From Leptolyngbya sp. FACHB-8 (GTDB lineage: Bacteria > Cyanobacteriota > Cyanobacteriia > Elainellales > Elainellaceae): a stretch of 64,000 bases of DNA. Location: NCBI RefSeq assembly GCF_014695575.1, contig NZ_JACJOO010000059.1, forward strand, positions 1-64,000, in the 5' to 3' direction. The notes below the pieces were generated by a model. That model was not told the DNA's origin. It saw only the letters and a program-made list of their open reading frames with translations, and did not search any database. Positions 55,272-63,811 of this stretch are shown piece by piece. Each line of letters opens with the position of its first letter. Positions within the stretch are counted from its first letter, which is position 1. The position numbers were made by a program, and so were the translations under genes.

Positions 55272-55754
55272 ATGCCTGAAGTAACCACTCCTGCCCACCA
55301 GACAGGTGACTTTTTCGTTGATTACGAAGAGAAAGTATTTCCTGATGTTCAAGCTGAGCCGGGTGAAAAAGCCCTGGTAACGTTCCACACCGTTGCGTTC
55401 GAGGGTTCGATTGGGTTCGTGAATCTGCTGCAAGCCACGCGTCTGATCCGCAAAGGGTTCGAAACTTCGGTGTTGCTCTATGGGCCAGGGGTAACTCTGG
55501 GGGTACAACGGGGTTTCCCCAAGCTGGGCGATGCGGCATTTCCAGGCCACCAGAATTTCAACAACCAGTTGGTAAAAGTTATGGAAGAGGGTGGCAAGGT
55601 TTACGCCTGCCGCTTTGCCCTGCAAGCACTCTATGGTCATGGTGAACCGTCGCTCATTCCCGGAATTCGGCCCATCAATCCCCTGGATGTGCTGGACTTG
55701 GTGCTCATGCACCGCAAGGATGGCGCACTGATTATTGATACCTGGACGCTCTAA
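55272..55754 (+). CDS. MSMEG_0572/Sll0783-like nitrogen-starvation protein (Nit1C)
   Basis: A 160-residue soluble protein, [22 protein letters not shown]... The middle ([41 protein letters not shown]) looks like a DsrE-like alpha/beta fold. It matches from memory the Sll0783 family; in Synechocystis sll0783 is strongly induced by nitrogen starvation under NtcA control, and its loss reduces polyhydroxybutyrate formation. It is the first gene of the operon, directly behind the NtcA promoter. Biochemical function unknown. Confidence 0.88.
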   Translation: MPEVTTPAHQTGDFFVDYEEKVFPDVQAEPGEKALVTFHTVAFEGSIGFVNLLQATRLIRKGFETSVLLYGPGVTLGVQRGFPKLGDAAFPGHQNFNNQLVKVMEEGGKVYACRFALQALYGHGEPSLIPGIRPINPLDVLDLVLMHRKDGALIIDTWTL

Positions 55755-55924
55755 TCAACACCTGTAGGGGCGAATGGCTATTCGCCCTTACCCACGAAGT
55801 TCATTGTTAAGACTGGGCAACCTATCGTTTACCCAAAAGATTAAAACCCTGGTTTAGAGCCAGACAAACGTAATTTGCCCTAGCAGACCGTTAAACACCC
55901 GTTTCGTGTTGCGGTGTCTTTGTG

Positions 55925-56989
55925 ATGCCGAACTCATCCTCGCTTCTCACACACGAACTTATGTTGGATTATTCCAAAACCATTCGAGCCGCAGCCGTAC
56001 AGTTGAGTCCGGTGTTGTATAGTCGGGAAGGGACAACGGAAAAGGTCTTGGAGGCGATCGCCCAGGCTGCCAAGGAAGGCGTGCAACTGGCGGTTTTTCC
56101 TGAAACCTTCATTCCCTACTATCCCTATTTCTCCTTTGTACAACCCCCTGTTTTGATGGGGGCCGAGCATATGCGGCTGTATGAGGAGGCGGTGACGGTA
56201 CCGGGTCCTGTGGTGGACGCGGTCAGCCGGGCAGCGCGCTCCTACGCCATGGTGGTTGTGTTAGGGGTGAACGAGCGTGACGGAGGATCGCTGTATAACA
56301 CGCAGTTGATCTTCGACGCGGATGGTTCCCTGTTGATGAAGCGGCGCAAAATCACCCCTACCTACCATGAGCGCATGGTGTGGGGTCAGGGCGATGGGGC
56401 TGGCTTAGCGGTACTGGATACTGCGGTTGGTCGGTTGGGGGCTCTCGCCTGCTGGGAGCACTACAACCCCCTGGCCCGCTATGCGTTAATGGCACAGCAC
56501 GAACAAATTCATTGTGGGCAATTTCCAGGTTCGATGGTCGGCCAAATCTTTGGCGACCAGATCGAAGTCACCATGCGTCACCATGCGCTTGAGTCAGGTT
56601 GCTTTGTAGTCAATGCAACGGGGTGGCTCACACCCGAGCAAAAGCAACAGATCACCCCCGATGAAAAATTGCAGAAAGTTTTGAGCGGTGGCTGTTACAC
56701 CGCCATCATCAGCCCGGAAGGGGTGCCCTTGTCGGCCCCCATTACCGAAGGGGAAGGGATGGCGATCGCCACGCTTGACTTCTCCTTAATCACCAAACGC
56801 AAGCGCATGATGGATTCGGTGGGTCACTACTCACGCCCCGATCTGCTCAAGTTGCAGGTAAATCAAAGCGCCTGGAATGTCATGCAAGCAACAACAGCTA
56901 TTCCCGCCGGGGCTATCCCAGCCCTTGAAGAATCTCCTGCGCTCAATATGCCTTTGTCTAACTCTGTGGAATCGGATGCTACACGCTGA
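55925..56989 (+). CDS. Nitrilase, Nit6803 (Sll0784) family (Nit1C)
   Basis: 354 residues from ATG 55925; GTG 55922 and ATG 55961 ([12 protein letters not shown]) are alternatives, the last matching the Synechocystis enzyme best. The nitrilase triad, counted from GTG 55922, is Glu61 ([11 protein letters not shown]), Lys143 ([12 protein letters not shown]) and Cys177 ([11 protein letters not shown]). It hydrolyses a nitrile directly to acid plus ammonia; the Synechocystis homologue is active on many aliphatic and aromatic dinitriles in vitro, but the physiological substrate is unknown. The terminal 40 residues are variable. Confidence 0.93.
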   Translation: MPNSSSLLTHELMLDYSKTIRAAAVQLSPVLYSREGTTEKVLEAIAQAAKEGVQLAVFPETFIPYYPYFSFVQPPVLMGAEHMRLYEEAVTVPGPVVDAVSRAARSYAMVVVLGVNERDGGSLYNTQLIFDADGSLLMKRRKITPTYHERMVWGQGDGAGLAVLDTAVGRLGALACWEHYNPLARYALMAQHEQIHCGQFPGSMVGQIFGDQIEVTMRHHALESGCFVVNATGWLTPEQKQQITPDEKLQKVLSGGCYTAIISPEGVPLSAPITEGEGMAIATLDFSLITKRKRMMDSVGHYSRPDLLKLQVNQSAWNVMQATTAIPAGAIPALEESPALNMPLSNSVESDATR

Positions 56990-57077
56990 TTTCTAAGTTT
57001 TGAGCTTCTGAAAATCTGTAATCCGTTCCTGGGTGCTGACGACACAACGCTGAGTATCCCTAATTTCCTATTGGCCC

Positions 57078-58163
57078 ATGAATAAGCAACGTCTGATCAC
57101 GGAATTGCAGTCTCACGGTTTGCGATTGGTTGATCCCTCAGTAGGAGCCTCAGGGCGAAAAGGGGGAGCCGGGCCATCGGATCATAAGGCGGTGATGATC
57201 GATGGAACCACAATCATGGTGCCCATCTACACGGAAACCGCCAGCGAGTCTCCCTTCCTGGCACGAATTAAGGCTGACTCCCAGGTGGTTCTGGAACGGG
57301 AAACCGAGGCGATCGCCCCCATTTCCTTTCCCCAACAACCCAAGTTTTATGGGCTCACGACTGCCGATGGCATTCCCTACTGGAAAATAGCCTTGCTGCA
57401 CAGCCAGGATGTGTTGGCGACCACGGTGCTGCAAACCTGCATGCGCTATCGCAACAGCGACACCGTTTGCCAATTCTGCGCGATTGAGAAATCCCTGGAT
57501 GCAGGCCGCACTATCGCCCGCAAAACCCCCGATCAACTGGCCGAAGTCGCCGAAGCGGCCGTCCGGTTGGATGGGGTAAAGCACATGATTATGACGACGG
57601 GTACGCCAAATACCAGCGATCGTGGGGCCGCTTACCTGACAGAGTGCGCTCGCGCCATCAAAGCTCGCGTCAACCTTCCCATCCAGGCTCAATGTGAACC
57701 ACCCGATGACTTTGTCTGGTTCGAACGCATGAAAGCGGCAGGTATTGACAGTTTGGGTATGCATCTGGAAGCCGCCGATCCCGAAGTACGTGCCCGCATT
57801 ATGCCCGGCAAAGCAGAAGTGCCACTGAACCATTATTTCAATGCATTTGAGGCAGCCGTCAACGTGTTTGGACGGGGACAGGTTAGCACCTACTTACTGG
57901 CAGGTCTGGGAGATAGTTTAGAGACGTTGGTGGAGATGTGCGATCGCCTGATCACCCTCGGTGTCTATCCCTTTGTTGTTCCTTTCGTTCCCATTAGCGA
58001 AACCCCTCTGGCAAGCCATCCGGCACCCAGTACTGATTTTATGTTTGCGGTCTATCAGCGAGTGGGCGCACTGCTGAAACAAGCCCAAATGTCCTCCGGA
58101 GACATCAACGCCGGATGCGCCAAATGCGGAGCCTGCTCCGCCCTCTCCAGCTTCGAGAAATAA
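57078..58163 (+). CDS. Radical SAM protein, MSMEG_0568-like (Nit1C)
   Basis: 361 residues of the biotin-synthase-like radical SAM superfamily. The cluster cysteines are Cys121, Cys131 and Cys134, spaced C-x9-C-x2-C rather than the usual C-x3-C-x2-C (TCMRYRNSDTVCQFC). SAM-site segments MTTGTPNTSDRG and MHLEAADPEVRARIMPGK follow. The C-terminus carries a second motif, C-x2-C-x2-C (Cys347, 350, 353, GCAKCGACSAL), possibly an auxiliary iron-sulfur site. It lies 88 bases after the nitrilase. The reaction is unknown; chemistry on an unactivated carbon is inferred from the superfamily. Confidence 0.9.
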   Translation: MNKQRLITELQSHGLRLVDPSVGASGRKGGAGPSDHKAVMIDGTTIMVPIYTETASESPFLARIKADSQVVLERETEAIAPISFPQQPKFYGLTTADGIPYWKIALLHSQDVLATTVLQTCMRYRNSDTVCQFCAIEKSLDAGRTIARKTPDQLAEVAEAAVRLDGVKHMIMTTGTPNTSDRGAAYLTECARAIKARVNLPIQAQCEPPDDFVWFERMKAAGIDSLGMHLEAADPEVRARIMPGKAEVPLNHYFNAFEAAVNVFGRGQVSTYLLAGLGDSLETLVEMCDRLITLGVYPFVVPFVPISETPLASHPAPSTDFMFAVYQRVGALLKQAQMSSGDINAGCAKCGACSALSSFEK

Positions 58164-58269
58164 CACCCAATAACCTCACGAAAAATTACTAAGAAAAATC
58201 CGCCCCCAACAGCACATAAACCTGATCCCCTCCCACCGATGCGAAGCGCCACATTCACCTCCCACCGAT

Positions 58270-58345
58270 AACCCCTTAGCGCAAGGGGGTCTGGGGGACG
58301 GCGCCCCGTTCCCCCAGTCGGGGGGTTTGGGGGGCGACGCGCCCC
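58270..58345 (+). repeat. G-rich structured segment in the operon
   Basis: Four G-runs at 58285-58289, 58293-58297, 58320-58325 and 58329-58334, the middle pair separated by a small hairpin (GGGGGACGG... CCGTTCCCCC). The RNA could form a long-loop G-quadruplex or stacked hairpins. CCTTTACCCTTTACCCTTTA, a 7-base tandem, follows at 58371. The gap between radical SAM and GNAT genes (58164-58408) holds nothing else. Confidence 0.5.
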
Positions 58346-58408
58346 CAAGCAGGGTTCCCAACATCCAACCTTTACCCTTTACCCTTTATCCTCAAGCACC
58401 ATAGCCCC

Positions 58409-58924
58409 ATGTCCCCAAATCGCTACAGTTTCGAATTAGCGCGATCGCCCGAAGACATCCAGGCCTATTTCGACCTACGACAAGCCATCTTTTGCGAAGA
58501 GCAAGGCTTATTCGCAAGCAACGATGAGGACGAAATTGACAACACCGCCTACCCCATCATTGCCATCGATCACGAAGCCCCCTATGACCAACGAGTTGTC
58601 GGAGTCGTGCGGATTTATGAGACACAACCCCGCTTCTGGTATGGCGGACGATTGGGCGTACATCCTGACTATCGGCGGGTCGGGCGCATTGGAAAAGGGC
58701 TGATCCACAAAGCCGTGACAACAGCCAACACCTGGGGTTGCGATCGCTTCCTCGCCACGGTTCAGATGCAAAATGTTCGCTTTTTCCAGCGGTTGCACTG
58801 GGGCTCCCTTGAAGAGATTGTGGTGTGCGATCGCCCCCATCATTTGATGGAAGCAGAACTGGCCCACTATCCCCCCGGCACAGAAGTTCGCCCCATGTTG
58901 TCTCTAGATCGCAAGGTGTCGTAA
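58409..58924 (+). CDS. GNAT N-acetyltransferase, MSMEG_0567-like (Nit1C)
   Basis: 171 residues. A GNAT fold with the acetyl-CoA loop RLGVHPDYRRVGRIGKGLI (R-x2-G-x-G pattern RRVGRIG) and AETVQM-type strand ATVQMQNVRFFQRLHW. The N-terminal LRQAIFCEEQGLF is typical of this subfamily. Its stop TAA overlaps the next ATG (TAATG), so the two are translationally coupled. The acceptor is probably an amine in the unknown Nit1C product. Confidence 0.88.
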   Translation: MSPNRYSFELARSPEDIQAYFDLRQAIFCEEQGLFASNDEDEIDNTAYPIIAIDHEAPYDQRVVGVVRIYETQPRFWYGGRLGVHPDYRRVGRIGKGLIHKAVTTANTWGCDRFLATVQMQNVRFFQRLHWGSLEEIVVCDRPHHLMEAELAHYPPGTEVRPMLSLDRKVS

Positions 58925-59919
58925 TGCTGAGGGCGATCGCCGCTGAATTGAGCCAGGCTTTGGGAATTCTGCACAAGCAGGATATCCAGCCGATCGCTTC
59001 CCATTTGGGACGTTGGGTGCCCGATAGCTCCACAGCAACTCCCATTCTGTTAGGCGATGATTGTGCTGCCATTCCCGATGGGCAAGGTTATTTGCTGTTA
59101 GCCGCCGAAGGGATGTGGCCCACGCTGGTGGATGCTGAGCCCTGGTTTGCCGGGTGGTGTAGCGTTTTGGTCAATGTCAGCGACATCTACGCTATGGGAG
59201 GTCGCCCCATCGCAGTTGTGGATGCCTTATGGAGCCAATCGGCTGAAAAAGCAGAGCCAATTTGGGAGGGAATGCTGGCGGCATCCCGTGCCTTTAACGT
59301 CCCCGTTGTGGGCGGTCATACCAATCTGCATAGCCCCTATGATGGTCTTTCCGTAGCTATTTTGGGACGGGCGCGATCGCTCATCACCAGCTTTCACGCT
59401 CAGCCCGGCGACGCACTCCTGCTTGTTAGCGACTTTAACGGCAAACCTCATTCCAAATATCCTTTCTGGGATGCTGCGACCCAGGTCGACCCGCTCACGC
59501 TCCGCATGAATCTAGAATTGCTGCCAACCCTAGCCGAAAAGGGCTTATGCGATGCAGGCAAAGACATCAGCATGGGTGGATTAGTGGGCACTTGTTTGAT
59601 GCTAATGGAAACCTCCAGGTGTAGTGCTGTGTTGAAGTTAGATGCCGTACCCTGCCCGGCGGGTATCTCTCTGGAACAATGGCTTTTAAGCTTTCCCAGT
59701 TATGGATTTTTGCTCAGTGTGCGCCCCGAAAGGGTGCCTGAAATCCAGTCCCTCTTTCACAAACGCAATCTGGTTTGTGCCGTCGTTGGGGAGGTGACGA
59801 AATCTCTGGAGAATGAGGGAGCCGAGCACACTCTAACACTCCAATTGGGTGACGAATCCTTACCATTTTGGGACTTTAAAGCAACGCCACTGATGGGTTT
59901 TTCAACGCAAGCTCCTTAA
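58924..59919 (+). CDS. AIR synthase-like ATP-dependent protein, Sll0787-like (Nit1C)
   Basis: 331 residues from the ATG overlapping the GNAT stop (58924); longer upstream frames overlap the GNAT gene and are rejected. It has the PurM/SelD/ThiL fold: GDDCAAIPDG (ATP/metal site), NVSDIYAMGGRP, VVGGHTN and KDISMGGLVGT. The superfamily phosphorylates a substrate oxygen (amide, selenide, thiamine phosphate), so here it may activate an amide or carboxylate for ring closure or dehydration to a nitrile. That idea is inferred. Confidence 0.88.
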   Translation: MLRAIAAELSQALGILHKQDIQPIASHLGRWVPDSSTATPILLGDDCAAIPDGQGYLLLAAEGMWPTLVDAEPWFAGWCSVLVNVSDIYAMGGRPIAVVDALWSQSAEKAEPIWEGMLAASRAFNVPVVGGHTNLHSPYDGLSVAILGRARSLITSFHAQPGDALLLVSDFNGKPHSKYPFWDAATQVDPLTLRMNLELLPTLAEKGLCDAGKDISMGGLVGTCLMLMETSRCSAVLKLDAVPCPAGISLEQWLLSFPSYGFLLSVRPERVPEIQSLFHKRNLVCAVVGEVTKSLENEGAEHTLTLQLGDESLPFWDFKATPLMGFSTQAP

Positions 59920-59962
59920 GCTGGCTCTACCACCATTACCGTTTCAACAACTCCAACATTCC

Positions 59963-61129
59963 ATGTCCGCTTCTGATCTGTTGCGTATTGCGTTGCTCAC
60001 CTATGCCACTAAGCCTCGTGGGAGTGTCGTTCACACCCTGGAAGTTGCTAACGCATTAACAGCATTAGGGCATACGGTTGGGGTCTTTGCCCTCGACAAG
60101 GACGGACGTGGGTTCGAGCGATCGCCCCAATGCACGACCCACCTGATTCCTACGGCTGCCGCCCCTACCGGAATGGATGCGCTGATTCAGCAAAGAATTC
60201 AAGAAATGATCAGTGGCTTACAATCCGTTGCGCAAGAATACGACATTTATCATGCTCAGGATTGCATTAGTGCGAATGCTCTCTTGCAATGGCGCGAGAA
60301 ACCTCAAAGCGTTCCTATTATCCGCACCATACATCACGTTGAGGATTATGAAAGCCCATATTTGCAACAGTGTCAGGAACGCTCAATTTATGAACCTGAT
60401 CTCTGTTTTTGTGTGAGCGATCGCTGGCAACAGATCCTCAAAAACGACTACAAAATTGATGCCCCTCGCGTTACAAATGGCGTGAATTTAGACCGTTTTT
60501 CCCCAGTACCATCTGGACAAGAAGCTACCCTGCGAAATTACTACGACCTGGTTGGCGCACCCATCTTCCTCACCGTTGGAGGCATCGAACCCCGCAAAAA
60601 CTCTATTCGCCTGCTGCAAGCTTTTGCCCAAGTGCTCCAGCTCTACCCCAAATCCCAACTTGTCATTGCAGGCGGTTCAACCCTGTTTGACTACCAGTCC
60701 TACCGCGAGCACTTCTTTCAAACGGCCCAAGCATTAAACATCGACGTGGGGCGATCGCTCCTCCTCCCCGGCAACATTCCCGAAGCCGACCTTCCTGCCC
60801 TGTATCGGCTGGCCGACGTCTTCTGTTTTCCCTCCCTCAAGGAAGGCTGGGGGCTCGTGACCCTGGAGGCGATCGCCTCCCACCTCCCCGTCATCACCGC
60901 CAACACTTACCCCTTCACCGAGTTCCTCACGCCCAACCAAGCATTATTAGTCAATCCAGAAGACCCGGAGGCGATCGCCCAGGCCATGCTCACGGCCCTA
61001 AACCCAATCCTTACCCAATCCCTTGTCCAAAATAGCCAAAGCATTCTTTCCCAATACACCTGGCAGCACTCTGCCCAACTTCACCTTAACCACTATCAGC
61101 AATGCCTTCGCCGTAGAAACGAGAATTAA
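59963..61129 (+). CDS. Glycosyltransferase family 4, MSMEG_0565-like (Nit1C)
   Basis: 388 residues. GT-B fold: N-terminal IALLTYATKPRGSVVHTLEVANAL, nucleotide-sugar site GGIEPRKNSIRLLQAFA and FPSLKEGWGLVTLEAIASHLPV. MSMEG_0565-like enzymes accompany many Nit1C clusters, suggesting that the product is glycosylated. No membrane anchor. It lies 43 bases after the previous gene. Confidence 0.88.
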   Translation: MSASDLLRIALLTYATKPRGSVVHTLEVANALTALGHTVGVFALDKDGRGFERSPQCTTHLIPTAAAPTGMDALIQQRIQEMISGLQSVAQEYDIYHAQDCISANALLQWREKPQSVPIIRTIHHVEDYESPYLQQCQERSIYEPDLCFCVSDRWQQILKNDYKIDAPRVTNGVNLDRFSPVPSGQEATLRNYYDLVGAPIFLTVGGIEPRKNSIRLLQAFAQVLQLYPKSQLVIAGGSTLFDYQSYREHFFQTAQALNIDVGRSLLLPGNIPEADLPALYRLADVFCFPSLKEGWGLVTLEAIASHLPVITANTYPFTEFLTPNQALLVNPEDPEAIAQAMLTALNPILTQSLVQNSQSILSQYTWQHSAQLHLNHYQQCLRRRNEN

Positions 61130-61275
61130 GACGTTGTTTTTTGTACACGAGGCCCACGCAACAACCCTTCCAGCACGCTCTAGAACCGAGGGCAGGGAAA
61201 CCGACAGAGTAACTCTGTCTACTACCAAGCCCATCTCCCTATTAACTCATCCCCTATCCATTTCTTACAAAAACT

Positions 61276-61563
61276 ATGCCCGAAATGCACTTCCAAATCC
61301 AATGGCCCGACGGCACCCAGGAAACCTGCTATTCGCCATCCCTGGTCATTAAGGACTACTTTGAACCCGGTACCCTATATGACCTGGTTGATTTCGTGGA
61401 GCGATCGCGCACCGCTTTAAACATTGCGAGCGATCGCGTTCGAGCAAAATATGGGAGTCCTTGCGGGCTCGCCCTGGGGCAACTCCGCCAGATCGAAACC
61501 CGCGCTGCCAAATACCAGGCCCTCGAATCTCCCAAAGTCAACGTCCTGGAATTTCTTGAATAG
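61276..61563 (+). CDS. MSMEG_0570-like nitrogen-starvation protein (Nit1C)
   Basis: A 95-residue protein starting MPEMHFQIQWPDGTQE and containing CYSPSLVIKDYF and a helix rich in RTALNIASDRVRAKYG. It matches from memory the MSMEG_0570 family, defined by presence in this cluster and of unknown function. It could be a small ferredoxin-free partner or regulator of the radical SAM enzyme. It is the last gene of the cluster, 146 bases after the glycosyltransferase, with a hairpin terminator following. Confidence 0.82.
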   Translation: MPEMHFQIQWPDGTQETCYSPSLVIKDYFEPGTLYDLVDFVERSRTALNIASDRVRAKYGSPCGLALGQLRQIETRAAKYQALESPKVNVLEFLE

Positions 61564-61589
61564 CCCGAGGCTTCAGACGAATACTGTTC

Positions 61590-61650
61590 TAGACCTGTGG
61601 ATAAGGTGAAAGGGGCACGAACTGCCCCTTTCACCTTATCCACAGGTCTA
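61590..61650. terminator. Family D hairpin between Nit1C operon and the nitroreductase gene
   Basis: Perfect 28-bp arms (61590-61617 and 61623-61650) with a CACGAAC-type tip, lying between two convergent stop codons. It shares the CCTGTGGAT core with family D. It has no T-run but is the only plausible terminator for both transcripts. Confidence 0.65.
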
Positions 61651-61659
61651 AATGCCCCC

Positions 61660-63201
61660 TCAAACTTGCCTGGGTCGGCCTAAGGTCGTGATATAAATAA
61701 CGGCTTCATCAGCCGGGATGCCCAATACCTCGTTGACCTGGTCATCAAAGAAGCCCGCGATCCCACTCACCCCAAGATTCAGGCGAATAGCCGCCAGGTT
61801 AAGGCGCTGGCCTAGATGACCGGCATCCAGGTGGAGATAGCGGTAGGCGCGATCGCCATACACCTCCACTGCCTTTGCCAAATCTGCAGTATGGAACACC
61901 ACGGCAGCAGCATCGCGACCTAGATCCTGCCCCAGACAAAGCCGATGCAGCTCTCGCCGAAAATTCTTAAAGCGGATCTGGCGCAACTCCTGCGCTCTAG
62001 GAGCGTAGTAATAGCAGCCTTCCTCCAAACCATCCACTCCGGAGATAGCAATGAAGGTTTCAATCAGGCTGAGGTCAAAGTAATCGGGGGCGCGGTCTAA
62101 CCCTTGCTCTATGGAGTTTTCGGGCTGGTAGGTGAAATCGAGCAATTGGCGTAACTCGTTAAGGGTTAAATTTTGCCCAGTATAGGCGCGGGTTGAGCGA
62201 CGCTTGATTATCGTTTGCTCCAGCCCCGTCAGATTTTCCCCCCATTCAATGGGCATACAGACCGTAGACACCTTCAAACAGAAGGGAAAATTATATTTGT
62301 CTTGAACCGGTTCTGGAGGCTCCGTAGACCTGGGGACAGGAAGCGGTACTGGTTTTTCGATGACCAATTCAGCGTCTGGAGGAATCTGGCTGCTGTGGTG
62401 CAGGCGAGCCAGGAGCTGCCCATCAGGAATTTCGGGGAAATCCGTCTCTTTGGGGGAGGGTAATGCAGTTTTGGCAGGGGAAAGGTTTTGATTCACCTCC
62501 AACAGGTCAGCTAGGGGAATGACGGCGATCGCTCCCTCCACACCCGGTTCCAAATACAACAACTGATTCACAGCTTGATCGACAAAACCACCCATCAGGT
62601 GAGGACGGTAGTCATGCACAGCACAAGCCAGCTCAAGATTACCTAACAGATGCCCACTATCGAGGCAGATGCGGCGGTAAGCTCGGTCGAAATAGCGCCA
62701 GGCTGAACGGGCAAAAATAGCTGTAGTGATCAACGCCATCTGCGTGTTTTCTAGCGAGGGATGCCAGAAACACGCTTCCTGAAGAGACATCCACACTCGA
62801 TCTTCCCAGAAGTGGATGAGTGAGTGAGTTTTGGGTTGGTAGTGATACAGTCCGGGGGGCAGGTCTGGAGTTCCCCGCGAAATGAGATAAATTTCAGCCG
62901 GATACAGGCCCCCAGCAGACGGTGCAGCCCTCAAATAAACGGCCTCACCACTCATTAACGTGGTTTTGTAAGTTAGTCCATAGGTGTGGAAGAGTACCCG
63001 AGAGAGCCGCCGCCAAAGGCGATCATCCTCGTCGGTTGTCGTCAAGTAGGGCCGCAAGTCGTAAGTTGGGCCTAGTTTGTATTCCTTGAAGGGAATAGGC
63101 TGTCGGTTCCAATCAGGTTGGGGATGATTAGCGACCGTATCAGGGGCGTACTTGGTACGCTCGTGGTAATGTTGCGCAAGGGAGCCGGGATGGTTAGGCA
63201 T
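61660..63201 (-). CDS. Tandem-nitroreductase (SagB/ThcOx-like) protein
   Basis: 513 residues from ATG 63201 (a GTG two codons upstream is possible). It contains two nitroreductase-fold halves: residues about 60-255 (YLRAAPSAGGLYPAEIYLI, GHLLGNLELACAVHDY, GGFVDQAVNQLL) and about 315-510 (KRRSTRAYTGQNLTLNELRQLL, HLDAGHLGQRLNLAAI, GFFDDQVNEVLG). The duplicated fold resembles SagB-type peptide azoline dehydrogenases, but no cyclodehydratase or precursor peptide gene is adjacent, and the true substrate is unknown. It probably binds FMN. It is convergent with the Nit1C operon and may be unrelated to it. Confidence 0.82.
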   Translation of the reverse strand: MPNHPGSLAQHYHERTKYAPDTVANHPQPDWNRQPIPFKEYKLGPTYDLRPYLTTTDEDDRLWRRLSRVLFHTYGLTYKTTLMSGEAVYLRAAPSAGGLYPAEIYLISRGTPDLPPGLYHYQPKTHSLIHFWEDRVWMSLQEACFWHPSLENTQMALITTAIFARSAWRYFDRAYRRICLDSGHLLGNLELACAVHDYRPHLMGGFVDQAVNQLLYLEPGVEGAIAVIPLADLLEVNQNLSPAKTALPSPKETDFPEIPDGQLLARLHHSSQIPPDAELVIEKPVPLPVPRSTEPPEPVQDKYNFPFCLKVSTVCMPIEWGENLTGLEQTIIKRRSTRAYTGQNLTLNELRQLLDFTYQPENSIEQGLDRAPDYFDLSLIETFIAISGVDGLEEGCYYYAPRAQELRQIRFKNFRRELHRLCLGQDLGRDAAAVVFHTADLAKAVEVYGDRAYRYLHLDAGHLGQRLNLAAIRLNLGVSGIAGFFDDQVNEVLGIPADEAVIYITTLGRPRQV

Positions 63202-63306
63202 AGCCACTCAAAAGGCTGCTTCTCTCTACCAATCTTGACATTCCTAACTCAAAATTGGGGTACTGTGCGTTTTTTATTGATAAGCTTCTTTTATATTTCT
63301 CCAATC

Positions 63307-63391
63307 TATAGCAGTACACAAGTGCGTTAAGTACGGTAGTGTGGGGCACAAAGTGCCCCACACTACCGTACTTAACACGCATAGCGCTATA
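63307..63391. repeat. Hairpin family C copy
   Basis: TATAGCAGTACACAAGTGCG at the left and GCATAGCGCTATA at the right, with an inner perfect stem GTTAAGTACGGTAGTGTGGG and complement. Confidence 0.75.
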
Positions 63392-63455
63392 GGGAGGTGC
63401 GAGAGAGGAATACGGGATAGCGTCCCACAGCCCTCTCGGGCCTCAGGCATGCCTT

Positions 63456-63500
63456 AAAGGTTGTTTTTCGTAAGCGAAGCACACGAAAAAACAACCTTTA
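63456..63500. repeat. Small intergenic hairpin
   Basis: AAAGGTTGTTTTT and complement AAAAAACAACCTTT with GCGAAGCAC near the tip; related in layout to 35777-35816 and to the interrupted palindrome at 45843-46000. Confidence 0.55.
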
Positions 63501-63560
63501 GAACAAACCTTAGAGCGGAAAATGCTAGATACACCAAAGCGAGAAGCGCTACGTAACCAT

Positions 63561-63684
63561 AACCTCAGTTCGGGATAAGCTGAAGTGCTCATTTTGGCGT
63601 GCGCTTTGCGCACGCCAAAATGAGCGTTTTCGAGTGCCGTGCAAGGCGCGGCACTCGAAAACGCCCTTAAACCGAACTCAGGTT
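63561..63684. repeat. Hairpin element family B, 124 bp, with 6-bp target duplication
   Basis: An intact 124-bp copy. Exact AACCAT direct repeats (63555-63560, 63685-63690) flank it. The hairpins have tips GCGCTTTGCGC and GTGCAAGGCGC, the second carrying a mismatch. Confidence 0.8.
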
Positions 63685-63811
63685 AACCATAGTCTTGTAT
63701 TAAAAATCAGGCTCCCTTTCTGCCTTTGTAGCGGTAGCAAGGGAGCCCAGTTTCAATCTTGCAAGTGGTGTTTTGTGCCACGCACAATTTTTTGCAAACC
63801 CTAACGTAAGA

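Larger units (their letters stand above)
63208..63811. other. Repeat-rich gene-free stretch
   Basis: From left: family C (63307-63391), a small hairpin (63456-63500) and an intact family B copy (63561-63684). The promoter of the nitroreductase gene must lie in 63202-63300. Remaining bases are unremarkable. Confidence 0.55.

Noticed and set aside
55203-55712. A 169-codon minus-strand frame over the Sll0783-like gene
   Set aside because: It is antisense to a well-recognised gene and has no homology-like motifs.
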